A stretch of 64,000 nucleotides of DNA, from assembly GCA_038040485.1 (NCBI GenBank), contig JBBPIE010000010.1:124001-188000 (forward strand). The letters are read 5' to 3'. Positions 17,945 through 26,119 of this stretch are shown here, piece by piece; the stretch's first letter is position 1; each line of letters starts with the position of its first letter. The position numbers were made by a program, and so were the translations under genes. The notes beneath the pieces are model-generated. The model was given only the letters and a program-made list of their open reading frames with translations, made no database searches and was not told the origin of the DNA. The stretch is from Onstottus_B arcticum (GTDB lineage Bacteria > Acidobacteriota > Blastocatellia > UBA7656).

Positions 17945-19401
17945 AGTACGGCATTCAATTCATCCCACGCAAGGCGTACGTGCTCTTCAGTCGTACGAAT
18001 ATTCCCAATCGCAAGGCGTAGTGTCAGCTTCCCGTGAAGCTTCGTGTGAGAGAGGAACACCTTCCCTCTTCGGTTCACCTCGTCCATCAGCCGCTCATTC
18101 AGGGCGTCTAAAGTGGGCTGGTCCTTCAAGCCTGGCGGGTGAGCTCTGAAGCAAACGAGACTGAACGGGACCGGCGCCAGCATCTCGAAGTCCTGGCTCT
18201 CACTTACCCAACCGGCGAACTCGCGAGCCAGCGCGATCTGATGCCGAAGCCGCGCTCGCAAACCTTCGACGCCGAAGTACCGCATCACAAACCAGAACTT
18301 CAACGCGCGAAAGCGACGGCCAAGCTGCGGCCCGTAATCCATGAAGTTCTTCACTTCGTCGCCTTGACCAGTTCGCAGATATTCGGGCACCAGGCTGAAC
18401 GCGCTGCGAAGCACTTCCATCCTTCGACAGTACAGGACACTAAAATCGAACGGAACAAACAGACCCTTGTGTGGATTCACGACCAAAGAATCGGCGCGGT
18501 CGCTTCCTTCAAGGACCCAACGCATCTCGGGGACGACCGCCGCCGAGCCTCCGTAGGCTGCGTCCACGTGCAGCCACAAGCCCTCGCCCTCGCAGATATC
18601 CGCGATCGCCGGGACCGGATCGATGCTTGTCGTCGAAGTGGTCCCCGTCGTCGCTACAACACAGAACGGTATCCAGCCGTTTGCTCGGTCCTCAGCGATG
18701 GCTTCGGCAAGCGCCGCCGGGTCCATTCGAAAATCGGCGTCGCTTGTAATCTTGCGAAGACCCGACTGTCCGATGCCCAGCGTGATCGCCGACTTATCAA
18801 CCGATGAGTGCACGTGTTCTGATGCATACATTCGGAGCTTCGCTCCGGTTGCTCCGAGCCCGTCTTCGCGCACTTTCAAGCCGGGAACGGCTTCGCGCGC
18901 CGCCGCAATCGCGCACAGCGTCGAGATCGAAGCCGTGTCATAGATCACGCCTCCGAATGACTCGGGCAGCCCGATCATCTGACGGAGCCAATCGAGCGTG
19001 ACTTCTTCAAGCTCGGTCGCCGACGGCGAAGTCCGCCACAGCATCGCGTTGACGTTGAACGCGGCGCTCAACATCTCTCCGAGAATTCCGGGCGCCGAAC
19101 CGCTGGTCGCAAAGTAAGCAAAGAAGCCCGGGTGATTCCAATGGGTGACGCCCGGAACGATTACGCGGTCGAGATCGGCAAGCATCCCTTCCATGGCTTC
19201 GCCGTGTTCGGGCGCGGCAAGCGGCAGCGTTTTCTTCAAGTCGCCGGGCTGGCTTTGAGAGAGGACCGGATAGCGCTCCGGGTGAGTGAGATAGTCGGCG
19301 ATCCAATCGACCACTTGGTGGCCGTATCGCCGAAAGTCTTCTGAGCTCATGTCGCCAATGCTGTCGCTGGCTGAGATGCGTGGTTTTGCGCTTTCACTCA
19401 T
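17920..19401 (-). CDS. PLP-dependent group II (aromatic-L-amino-acid-type) decarboxylase
   Basis: The start is set at ATG 19401 (MSESAKPRISASDS); the frame is open to 19461. The 493-residue protein has the group II fold: FFAYFATSGSAPGILGEM near residue 95, LWRTSPSATELEEV, and the PLP lysine in VVNPHKGLFVPFDFS near residue 300, preceded by WLHVDAAYGGSAA which holds the PLP-pyridine Asp. It most resembles aromatic-L-amino-acid or tyrosine/tryptophan decarboxylases and removes CO2 from an amino acid. The substrate cannot be fixed. GVIYDTASISTLCAIAAAR replaces the more usual GGS-A-N motif, with Asp-Thr instead of Gly-Gly. The final LRIED comes from the adjoining repeat arm. Confidence 0.9.
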   Translation of the reverse strand: MSESAKPRISASDSIGDMSSEDFRRYGHQVVDWIADYLTHPERYPVLSQSQPGDLKKTLPLAAPEHGEAMEGMLADLDRVIVPGVTHWNHPGFFAYFATSGSAPGILGEMLSAAFNVNAMLWRTSPSATELEEVTLDWLRQMIGLPESFGGVIYDTASISTLCAIAAAREAVPGLKVREDGLGATGAKLRMYASEHVHSSVDKSAITLGIGQSGLRKITSDADFRMDPAALAEAIAEDRANGWIPFCVVATTGTTSTTSIDPVPAIADICEGEGLWLHVDAAYGGSAAVVPEMRWVLEGSDRADSLVVNPHKGLFVPFDFSVLYCRRMEVLRSAFSLVPEYLRTGQGDEVKNFMDYGPQLGRRFRALKFWFVMRYFGVEGLRARLRHQIALAREFAGWVSESQDFEMLAPVPFSLVCFRAHPPGLKDQPTLDALNERLMDEVNRRGKVFLSHTKLHGKLTLRLAIGNIRTTEEHVRLAWDELNAVLRGLRIED

Positions 19402-19465
19402 TCTTCTTTGTTGCTCCCAACCGCAAGGTGGCAAATAACTTGAGATAAGGTGCGGATTCAAGTCA

Positions 19466-19627
19466 GCTCCGTCAGGAGCGCAATGTTTGTAGAATACCCG
19501 TACCGTAAATAGGTTGGAACTCCGCTAGGAGTGAAATGTTCGGCTCACTCCGAACAACATTCCGCTCCTATCGGAGCTCCATCGGCGTTTACTTGCGGCC
19601 CTACAAACATCACGCTCCTAACGGAGC
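19466..19627. repeat. Four CTCC-n-GGAG hairpin units arranged as nested palindrome
   Basis: Units lie at 19466-19479 (GCTCCGTCAGGAGC), 19519-19532 (ACTCCGCTAGGAGT), 19564-19577 (GCTCCTATCGGAGC) and 19614-19627 (GCTCCTAACGGAGC). The first and fourth are flanked by complementary ATGTTTGTAG/CTACAAACAT words, and the second and third by ATGTTCGG/CCGAACAACAT. The terminal pair of the stem is G-C in three units and A-T in one, a compensatory change. The mqnC stop codon (19618-19620) is inside the last unit. Confidence 0.8.
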
Positions 19628-20730
19628 TTAGGTTTGGTTTGGGATACAGCATCGACTCTCACATAGTCAGCCCGACGTTTTATTGGTATGAAACCCTCCG
19701 CGATTATTGAATCTCGAAGCATCATTTCCGTCGCTCGATGATTGGCTCCAGCCGGAGTGATCACGTTCTCTTCGATCATCGTGCTGCCCATATCGTTCGC
19801 GCCGTAGTGCAATCCTTCCCTTCCGACATCCAGTCCCTGGGTCAGCCACGACACCTGCACATTCGGAATGCTCGACAAGTAAAGCCGGCCGATAGCAAGC
19901 CATCTCAAATACTCGTCGCCCGGAACACGATCCGGAAAGATCTTGCCGATCGGCGTGTTGTCCGGCTGAAGCGTCCACGGTATAAACGAAACAAATCCCG
20001 GGTTCCTCTCTTGAAGCTCGCGCAGGCGCTCGAAGTGCAGGAGCCGCTGGTCCCGCGTCTCACCCATCCCGAACATCATCGTTGCCGTAGTCGGAATCCC
20101 CATCGAGTGCGCCACGTTCATCACATTCAGCCACTCTTCCGTGTTGCAATGCGTGCGGCGCTTGCGGCGAATCTCGTCGACGAGTATCTCCCCGCCTCCG
20201 CCCGGAATGGAATCAAGCCCCGCAGCTCGTAGCTCGCGAAGCACGCCTTCAACTCCCAATCCTGTGATCTTCGCAAGATGATCCAGCTCCGGCGGCGAGA
20301 AACAATGCAGGTGAATCTTGTATCGCGTCTTCAGTTCGCGCAGCAGCCCGGTGTAGTAGTCGAGTGAGAGATCCGGATGCAAGCCGCCCTGCATCAGCAC
20401 TCCGCTTCCGCCAAGCTCGATCATCTCTTCGACCTTTTCAAAAATCTCTTCGTAGCTATGGACGTAGCCTTCGGGCGAGCCGGGCTTGCGATAGAACGCG
20501 CAGAACGTGCAGACCGACACGCAAACGTTCGAGTAGTTTATGTTTCGATCTACGACGTAAGTCACGACTCCGTCGGGATGCAGCGAACGCCGAAACTGGT
20601 CCGCCAATCGGCCAAGCTCTTCGGTCGGCGCTGAGTCTTCGACCGCCTGCCATTCCTCGTAAGACAGGCGCTCGCCGAACCCGATCCGGCTCAGCAACTC
20701 TTCGACTTCAGTTCTTTCAATTGTTTTCAT
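19618..20730 (-). CDS. mqnC: Dehypoxanthine futalosine cyclase (radical SAM, menaquinone futalosine pathway)
   Basis: This enzyme cyclises dehypoxanthinyl futalosine to cyclic DHFL in the futalosine route to menaquinone. The 370-residue protein (start ATG 20730, MKTIERTEVEELLSRIG) has the radical SAM cluster motif in CVSVCTFCAFYR near residue 65, then VLMQGGLHPDLSLDYY, SIPGGGGEILVDEIR, ATMMFGMGETRDQRL and VSWLTQGLDVG. These are the MqnC-specific blocks. No other mqn genes are in the window, so the pathway is scattered. The last residues PKLR are encoded by a hairpin repeat that overlaps the stop. Confidence 0.93.
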   Translation of the reverse strand: MKTIERTEVEELLSRIGFGERLSYEEWQAVEDSAPTEELGRLADQFRRSLHPDGVVTYVVDRNINYSNVCVSVCTFCAFYRKPGSPEGYVHSYEEIFEKVEEMIELGGSGVLMQGGLHPDLSLDYYTGLLRELKTRYKIHLHCFSPPELDHLAKITGLGVEGVLRELRAAGLDSIPGGGGEILVDEIRRKRRTHCNTEEWLNVMNVAHSMGIPTTATMMFGMGETRDQRLLHFERLRELQERNPGFVSFIPWTLQPDNTPIGKIFPDRVPGDEYLRWLAIGRLYLSSIPNVQVSWLTQGLDVGREGLHYGANDMGSTMIEENVITPAGANHRATEMMLRDSIIAEGFIPIKRRADYVRVDAVSQTKPKLR

Positions 20731-20848
20731 TTCGGGCCTCGACCGGGGATTATAGCCAAAAGACATGAGAAAGAGAAAAAGAACGCGATCGCTGAACTGA
20801 AGAGTGCCCGTTCAATCCTGTAATACCTCTAGCGTCATCCCTGTACGC

Positions 20849-20922
20849 TGGGAGCGCGGCCGTCCCGGCCGCTTCCTACCAAACCAATCATCCGGAAGGC
20901 GGCCGGGACGGCCGCGCTCCCA
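20849..20922. repeat. Inverted pair of GGGAGCGCGGCCG hairpins
   Basis: The left arm (20849-20876) and right arm (20895-20922) pair over about 28 bases with one extra base. Each arm contains its own hairpin GCGGCCG-TCC-CGGCCGC after a GGGAG head. A third copy of the same word, with the central G/C positions exchanged, is at 57838-57863. Confidence 0.8.
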
Positions 20923-21016
20923 GGCTATGCACCGCCCCGATTCTGCTTTGATCCGGCATCATCGTGTGGTAAACGTAATTGTGCGAGGACCCCCATCGCA
21001 TGAGACGAACTTACCA

Positions 21017-21934
21017 ATGGATGCATACCGCAAGGCGCAGAATCTGTCGCTGATCATCCAGCCGGGCGACAGCTTCTTTCCGATGGTCGACGCGATCGAC
21101 AGCGCGCAACACGAAATCAAGATGACCATCTTTCGCATGGACGATCCGATAGTCCGCGATGCGATGAGCTATGCCGTCGCCCGCGGCGTGAAAGTCCAGG
21201 CGTTGGTCGCGCCTTCTTCGAAAGGGTGGAACAAGAAGAACAAGAAGCTCGCTGAAGAGCTCACCAAGCTCGGCGTGGAAGTAAGAACGCCGAAGGCCGG
21301 GCGCGAAAAACTGAAGCGCTATCACTACAAGATCATGATGATCGATGACAAAGCGGCATTGATCCTGACTTTCAACCCGACCCAGCAAAACCTGCACTAC
21401 GCGCGAGACTTCGGGCTGCTGGTCAAGGATCCCGACATCTCAACCGAGCTGAGCCGCTTGTTCGACTCCGATTGGCAGGGAACGAACTTCACACCTAAAG
21501 ATTTGCCGCTGGTGATCAGTCCCGACAACAGCCGCGCCAAGTTAATTGCCCTGCTCGAGTCGGCGACTCACTCGATCAGGGTAATGGACGGAAAGATCGA
21601 GGATAAGCAGGTGTTGGGCCTGCTCCTGCGAAAAGCGTCAGCCGGCTGCAGCGTCAAGATGATCAGCAGCGACGACTATTACGATCAGGTGGTTCCGAGC
21701 CTCCAGGTGAAGACGCTGGCGCGATTCAGGCTTCATGCGAAATGCGTAGTAGTCGACGGCCTGCGCTTCTTTGTTGGAAGCCAGAACCTGCGACGCGTCA
21801 GCATGGACGAGCGCCGCGAAGTCGGGATGATTGCCGAAGATGCGGCGATGGCGCAACGAATCGAACGCGTGTTTGACGAGGACTGGAACAACGCCGCTGA
21901 AATGGCTGCCGTGAATGAGCAGAGAACGACTTAG
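21017..21934 (+). CDS. Phospholipase-D-like protein with two HKD motifs
   Basis: The start is ATG 21017 (MDAYRKAQNLSLI); the open frame upstream to 20804 runs through the palindrome and is not credible. The 305-residue protein holds two PLD half-sites: HYKIMMIDD with FNPTQQN at about residues 105-125, and HAKCVVVDG with GSQNLRR at about residues 240-255. Asp instead of Glu/Gly after the first HKD is tolerated in the family. No signal peptide or membrane helix is seen. Likely activity is phosphatidyltransferase, phospholipase or nuclease (cardiolipin-synthase-like family); which one cannot be told. It stands between two palindromes, so it is probably transcribed alone or with the small downstream gene. 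Confidence 0.85.
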   Translation: MDAYRKAQNLSLIIQPGDSFFPMVDAIDSAQHEIKMTIFRMDDPIVRDAMSYAVARGVKVQALVAPSSKGWNKKNKKLAEELTKLGVEVRTPKAGREKLKRYHYKIMMIDDKAALILTFNPTQQNLHYARDFGLLVKDPDISTELSRLFDSDWQGTNFTPKDLPLVISPDNSRAKLIALLESATHSIRVMDGKIEDKQVLGLLLRKASAGCSVKMISSDDYYDQVVPSLQVKTLARFRLHAKCVVVDGLRFFVGSQNLRRVSMDERREVGMIAEDAAMAQRIERVFDEDWNNAAEMAAVNEQRTT

Positions 21935-21935
21935 G

Positions 21936-22030
21936 GATTTTGGATTTTAGATTTTGGATTTTGGATTGCCACGCCCGGAACGACACAGCAAGCGCGAGAA
22001 TCCAAAATCCGAAATCTAAAATCCAAAATC
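21936..22030. repeat. Tandem-arm palindrome built of GATTTTG words
   Basis: The left arm (21936-21967) and right arm (21999-22030) match in 31 of 32 positions as reverse complements. Each is made of GATTTTGGATTTTAG-type words. It begins right after the stop of the PLD-like gene and ends 16 bases before the next start. Confidence 0.88.
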
Positions 22031-22046
22031 GAGCAGGGTGTTTGCT

Positions 22047-22340
22047 ATGAACAAGCCTCACGTGACGAACTACAAGAGCGGAGATGAAATAAGCTATGCG
22101 ATGCCGTCGGGGATGCTCTATGGAACGGTGGTCCGATTGCTGGGGGCCGGCGAGTCCGCTGCCGTTGAGATAGAGTTCGAAGGCGGCCGCAAGGAAATTA
22201 AGAAAGTGAAGGATCGCGCGTTGAACTTGTTGCGCCGGGCCAGCGGCTTGAGCGAAGAAGACGAACGCCATCCGGACCGCGAGCGCTTGCGAGACCCGGA
22301 CATCGAGCGCATTCGCCGCAGCGATCAGCGAAGAAGGTAG
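22047..22340 (+). CDS. Small basic hypothetical protein
   Basis: The 97-residue protein starts at ATG 22047 (AGGG nine bases upstream); a GTG at 22038 is an alternative. The N-terminal 60 residues look like a small beta barrel (GDEISYAMPSGMLYGTVVRL, then AAVEIEFEGGRKEIKKVKDR), and the C-terminal 30 residues are almost all charged (EEDERHPDRERLRDPDIERI). The barrel resembles SH3-like or KOW-type domains, but I do not recognise a family. It lies between two tandem-arm palindromes. Confidence 0.6.
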   Translation: MNKPHVTNYKSGDEISYAMPSGMLYGTVVRLLGAGESAAVEIEFEGGRKEIKKVKDRALNLLRRASGLSEEDERHPDRERLRDPDIERIRRSDQRRR

Positions 22341-22365
22341 GAGGGTTTAGCCACAGAAACACAGA

Positions 22366-22477
22366 TGCAGTCCGTAGTCCGTAGTCCGTAGTCCGTAGTT
22401 TGAACGCGGGAGTCTCAGCCAGTTTGCCAACTACGGACTACTGACTACGGACTACGGACCACGGACTACTGACTGCA
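22366..22477. repeat. Tandem-arm palindrome built of GTCCGTAGTC words
   Basis: The left arm at 22367-22400 repeats GTCCGTA. The right arm at about 22428-22476 repeats CTACGGACTA, with CTGACTACGG variants. The same repeat word builds the element at 54658-54834. Confidence 0.85.
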
Positions 22478-22491
22478 TTCAAGGTTGAACT

Positions 22492-22926
22492 ATGCTTTCC
22501 AACGCAGCTTTTCATCACCTCGAACTTCCCTGCGAAGACCTCGAAGTTGTAGAGCGCTTCTACACCGTCATCCTCGGCGCGCAAGTCTACATGCGCCGCG
22601 ACGCCTCACGGCGGCCCGGTGTGCCGTTTGCCGGAACAATCACCGAAGCCGAACAAACCGGCTTTCAAATCGATGCGACTTACCTGAAGATCGGCGACTG
22701 CAGAATCGGTTTCCTCAAGCGGGAGCAGCTTCACGATCAGCGCGAGATCGACCACCTTGCGTTCGTCATCGATGACAAAGACCTGGTATTGCTGGCGCGC
22801 CGCCTGACCGAATACAAGATCGAAGTCGTTGATCAGAACGCTGACCGGATGTTGATTAAGGATCCGTTCGGGTTGATGCTGGAGTTGTGGCCGCGGCCTG
22901 TGCTTGCAAGGATGGGATTACTCTAG
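22492..22926 (+). CDS. VOC-superfamily (glyoxalase/bleomycin-resistance fold) protein
   Basis: The 144-residue protein is one vicinal-oxygen-chelate module pair. It begins FHHLELPCEDLEVVERFYTVILG, the classic first beta-alpha-beta unit with a metal-ligand His, and continues with DHLAFVIDDKDLVLLARRL (second His) and DPFGLMLELWP (Glu). Such proteins bind a divalent metal and act as lyases, dioxygenases or resistance proteins. The substrate is not evident. The gene is monocistronic, bordered by a tandem-arm palindrome upstream and a repeat-like gap downstream. Confidence 0.85.
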   Translation: MLSNAAFHHLELPCEDLEVVERFYTVILGAQVYMRRDASRRPGVPFAGTITEAEQTGFQIDATYLKIGDCRIGFLKREQLHDQREIDHLAFVIDDKDLVLLARRLTEYKIEVVDQNADRMLIKDPFGLMLELWPRPVLARMGLL

Positions 22927-23059
22927 CAGGCTGGTGAAAACAGTTCCTCGCCACTATGCCCCAAACATTCAAAGGAGCACAAAGCCCACAATTCCATCTC
23001 AACTGAGTTGGTGAAGCTTAGTGTCTTTGAGTCTTGGTGGCGGCCAGAGCATTTGGATG

Positions 23060-23563
23060 TCAACCAAACAAACGGGCGACCAGTCTCATAAGCGGGGTTT
23101 GCCCGAGATTCTCCGGACGCAAGATCAAGATTATGTAGAGAATCCGCGCAAGGCCAAAGACCCCGAATGCTATCACGAAGTTTCGGACCAGCTTGAACCG
23201 CCAGGTCAACCTATCGATCGCGTCAACCGCTTCAGTCTTGCTCGCAAGAACCAGCGCCGCTCTCGCCCATATCAGCGCTAAGCCGAGGAACAGCAACGGT
23301 CCCAATGCATTGAATGCAACCGCGCCCAACAGGTCTCCCTTACCCAACGAGCAAAACGAGTGAGTCAACCCGCAACCCGGACACGGCAAGCCCGTCATGT
23401 TCTTGAAACCACAGACCGTGAAGTAGTCGTCATACGGTCCTACAGCGTGCGGCTTGAACACGATGCTCGCGAGAACCACTAGCGACAAGCCCGCAAGCGT
23501 CAGCGCCGCGAGCTTTCTCGAATGCGTCTCCGCCGGCACCTCGTTCTGTACTATTGAACTCAT
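23060..23563 (-). CDS. DUF2752 family membrane protein
   Basis: The 167-residue protein has about three hydrophobic helices (residues 17-35, about 80-105 and 125-145) and the DUF2752 signature CPGCGLTHSF after the first helix, with a preceding Cys in DYFTVCGFKN. The cysteine cluster lies near the membrane surface. The molecular role of the family is not known. Its ATG overlaps the TGA of the upstream alpha/beta hydrolase by four bases (ATGA), which indicates coupled translation and a possible shared process. Confidence 0.85.
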   Translation of the reverse strand: MSSIVQNEVPAETHSRKLAALTLAGLSLVVLASIVFKPHAVGPYDDYFTVCGFKNMTGLPCPGCGLTHSFCSLGKGDLLGAVAFNALGPLLFLGLALIWARAALVLASKTEAVDAIDRLTWRFKLVRNFVIAFGVFGLARILYIILILRPENLGQTPLMRLVARLFG

Positions 23564-24387
23564 ATGGATCGTTGAAGACTGCGCCGGTCCGCGCCGTTGC
23601 TTCCGATGAAATCATCTACGAGCTTAACGAACTGGCCGGTGTATTCCAGCATTGGCAGAAATCCGCAGTCGTCGATCGTTGCGAGCTTGGCCGCTCGCGC
23701 AACAGCAAACAATCTCCGCGCTTCGGCAGCGCCCTTCTTGTCCTTCTCGCCGCAGATGATCAGTGACGGCGAATCGCTTCGCTCGATGTACTCCTGCAAC
23801 GCCGCGGCTGGCTCGCCTTCTGACGCCGAGAGGGCCGTCTCGTAAGCCGCTCTCGGGCTGAGGTTGGCAAAGTCGTAGTACAACTGGTCTCGATAAGGCT
23901 GCGGGGCCCGCCGAAACCGTCTCGTCAAAAGATTGCGAACCAACGGGTAGTTGGCCAGCTCGCGCAACGCAAGCGAAGCCGGCGTCAGCACCGCAAGACT
24001 CTTCACATCTTCGGGCCTCAGTCCGCGGCGCGGGCTCGCGACAACAAGCGATTTGACGTCTTGCGGGTGAGCTTGGGCCGAGCGCGCGGCGACAAGCGCT
24101 CCAATGTCGTGCCCGACTACGACGGCGTCGTAAATGCCTGCGTGTTCGAGGATGGCTTGAAGGTCTTCGGCGTGATCGTCGATCGTGAATCGCGCGTCGA
24201 GCGAAGCCGGCTGCGAGCGCCCGACACCGCGCGCATCGTAGATCAAACACCGATGCTTGTCTTCAAGCTTAGCGACAACCGGTCTCCAGCACTCGCAAGA
24301 CATCGCCCACCCGCTGACGAAGACAATGGGCGAGCCTTCTCCGGATAGCTCGAAGTACAGCGGTCCGTTCCTGGTCTCGATGATCAC
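23560..24387 (-). CDS. Alpha/beta-hydrolase-fold protein with altered catalytic residues
   Basis: The 275-residue protein has an alpha/beta-hydrolase layout: oxyanion-strand IVFVSGWAMSCECW, LIYDARGVGRSQP, nucleophile elbow VVGHDIGALVAAR near residue 95, and a late strand PSLIICGEKD. The elbow carries Asp instead of Ser, as in epoxide hydrolases and haloalkane or haloacetate dehalogenases. The place of the general-base His, normally DCGHxPMLE, reads DCGFLPMLE here, so the histidine is a Phe. Without it the covalent ester of an Asp-type enzyme could not be hydrolysed in the usual way. It may be a non-catalytic binding protein. The start is GTG 24387 with a weak ribosome-binding site. Confidence 0.8.
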   Translation of the reverse strand: MIIETRNGPLYFELSGEGSPIVFVSGWAMSCECWRPVVAKLEDKHRCLIYDARGVGRSQPASLDARFTIDDHAEDLQAILEHAGIYDAVVVGHDIGALVAARSAQAHPQDVKSLVVASPRRGLRPEDVKSLAVLTPASLALRELANYPLVRNLLTRRFRRAPQPYRDQLYYDFANLSPRAAYETALSASEGEPAAALQEYIERSDSPSLIICGEKDKKGAAEARRLFAVARAAKLATIDDCGFLPMLEYTGQFVKLVDDFIGSNGADRRSLQRSI

Positions 24388-24754
24388 GCGTGGAAAGAAT
24401 GGCCGATTGTTCAGATCGCGTCAACCGGCCCGCACTCCCGAGCCGGACTATGCAGAAACGCGCGCGGGATCGGCAGTAACCACCTCGCTGTCGCTAACCC
24501 GATTCTGTGCCCGCCTTCCGGTCTGTCATTCGCGAGCGGATTTCGCTGGTGCGGCTCTGAGCGAAGAGCGGTTGCAATGAAATGGGTAGCGCAATGCCTT
24601 GGAGTCAGTCCAATCTAATTGAAGCCGTCTTTGGCCCTTCCATCGATCTCACATAGGAAAATAAAGGTTTATGAATTACCTAGGTGGATATTTGCGTCTA
24701 AATAGATTAGCGAATGATTCTATAGCCGTAATGGCAAAAGAGGAGGGTCGACTC
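24388..24754. other. Gene-free gap
   Basis: No coding frame with a convincing start, repeat or terminator is seen. Base composition drops from GC-rich to AT-richer toward 24650-24740, just before the next small gene, where a promoter would be expected. No clear -35/-10 pair could be assigned. Confidence 0.5.
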
Positions 24755-25150
24755 ATGGCAAAGGGAAAAGAGAGCGTCGCCAAGTCCAAATCTAAGAATA
24801 TTTGTGACCACATCGTACGTGGCTACTTCGGTCTCGGCGATCATGAACATGTCGTTCACGTCAGGAGTAACGCGGACTTCCTGCTTTATGTCTGGGCAAG
24901 AAACGTCGAGACCTCTCAGGGCGGCGTACAGATAATGACCCCTCCGAGTCAGTTCAGAACAAGTGGTTCAACAGGACCACAAGATGGCCTGGTTCTAGAT
25001 GTTCCCGCGCAGACTGGTATGGACCTCGGCTGCATAGGAGCACGTAGCGGCGAGACCATCGACGTTAGCAACGCGTTTGGCGCCAGAGTGACTGTATTTC
25101 TGACGGTGGTCACGGCGAAGGGCGCGACCGTCACGATGATCTCGGCATAG
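24755..25150 (+). CDS. Hypothetical beta-rich protein
   Basis: The start is set at ATG 24755 because AGGAGGG lies seven bases upstream; longer starts at 24671 and 24731 are possible. The 131-residue product begins with a Lys/Ser-rich tail (MAKGKESVAKSKSKN), then a Gly/Val-rich domain with DHIVRGYFGLGDHEHVVHV, LLYVWARNVETSQGGVQIM and TVFLTVVTAKGATVTMIS, suggesting a beta sandwich or barrel. No signal peptide is present. I do not recognise the family. It has no close neighbours on its strand. Confidence 0.6.
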   Translation: MAKGKESVAKSKSKNICDHIVRGYFGLGDHEHVVHVRSNADFLLYVWARNVETSQGGVQIMTPPSQFRTSGSTGPQDGLVLDVPAQTGMDLGCIGARSGETIDVSNAFGARVTVFLTVVTAKGATVTMISA

Positions 25151-25318
25151 CCGAGCCCGTCGCTGATCCGGAGGAACCCGCTACTGCCAAGCGGCGATAT
25201 GACCAGACCCAGTCCGTTTGGTTAAGGTGCGCAGCGCGCACCGCCGCCCATCGCTGAGACATCTACGCCTATTTTGGCAGTTTTTCTTTCACCACTCCTC
25301 GGGGATACTCTCTGACTA

Positions 25319-25875
25319 ATGAAAGCTCTGCCTTACGATGACAAGGTTTGGATCAACAATGATCCAAGCTTGATGGCATCTGCCGCGATGTTCTGCTTGC
25401 ACAAGACAATGGTCTCAACGTCCTGGTGGTTGCTCATTTCGACGCCACTCTCACCGTCTTCGCAGCAACGCTCCGCGAGCGGGCGATCGACTTTCAGTCG
25501 TATCTGGCTTTTGACCGCAAGTCGCTCTGCGACATGAATCCACCCGGCAAACAAGGAAGAGTCCGGCTAGCGCTTTCCTCCTACTTCCACGCGGATCATT
25601 TCGCGGCTGAGCATCAATCCGATCGAGTCGGGCTGCGGGCGCTTATCATTGAGCACCACCCTTTGAGGGTTAGGGATGACTCGCTCCTCAGCGCCCTTAG
25701 CGCTCTCGAATGTCGCAGCGAGATCAGTTTCCACTCGGCACTAACAGACCCGTTGCTACTTCAGTTCGGCGGAGCAAAGATAGAGGGCTTGTTGAGGCGA
25801 ATGGGGCTCGATGAGACGGAGTGCGTTTCACATGAGCTGATAACCCGGGCAATATGGGCAGCGCAGGAAAGATAA
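25319..25875 (+). pseudogene. Orphan SecA-like motor fragment, possibly frameshifted
   Basis: The clear coding part is the frame from about 25348 to the TAA at 25873-25875 (first GTG at 25426, 149 residues). The tail QFGGAKIEGLLRRMGL then SHELITRAIWAAQER matches the end of the SecA motor (FGG-x-R-I..LL.RLG....H..V.KAI..AQ.K). The front NVLVVAHFDATLTVFAATL resembles the start of the second helicase domain. The helicase motif VI (GRSGRQGD in SecA) is not recognisable. An ATG at 25319 opens a different frame (MKALPYDDKVWINNDPS) that would join sensibly after a one-base shift near 25365-25375. It is either a short SecA-like accessory protein with a poor start or a decaying gene. Confidence 0.5.
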
Positions 25876-26119
25876 GCTCGCTGGTTAAACAAGAGATGCA
25901 AACACAGTCAGCGGAGGACTGGTTCAAGTTTAATCTAAGAGAGAAGCTTTGGTAGCCCCCAGTTTATGGGGATGCAACCAGTGCGTGAGTCGAGCGCTTT
26001 GCCGGATGATTGCGACGAACACGCGATAGTGTCGCCCAACGGCTACTTGCTCCAGCGGGCATCTGCAAGTCAGCCTTCAACCCCTCGTTCTATCATTCTT
26101 CCTGCAGGTGATCACAACG

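Noticed and set aside
20804..21016. N-terminal extension of the phospholipase-D-like protein
   Set aside because: The extra 71 residues are read through a hairpin repeat, are Arg/Pro-rich and unlike the family; ATG 21017 fits better.
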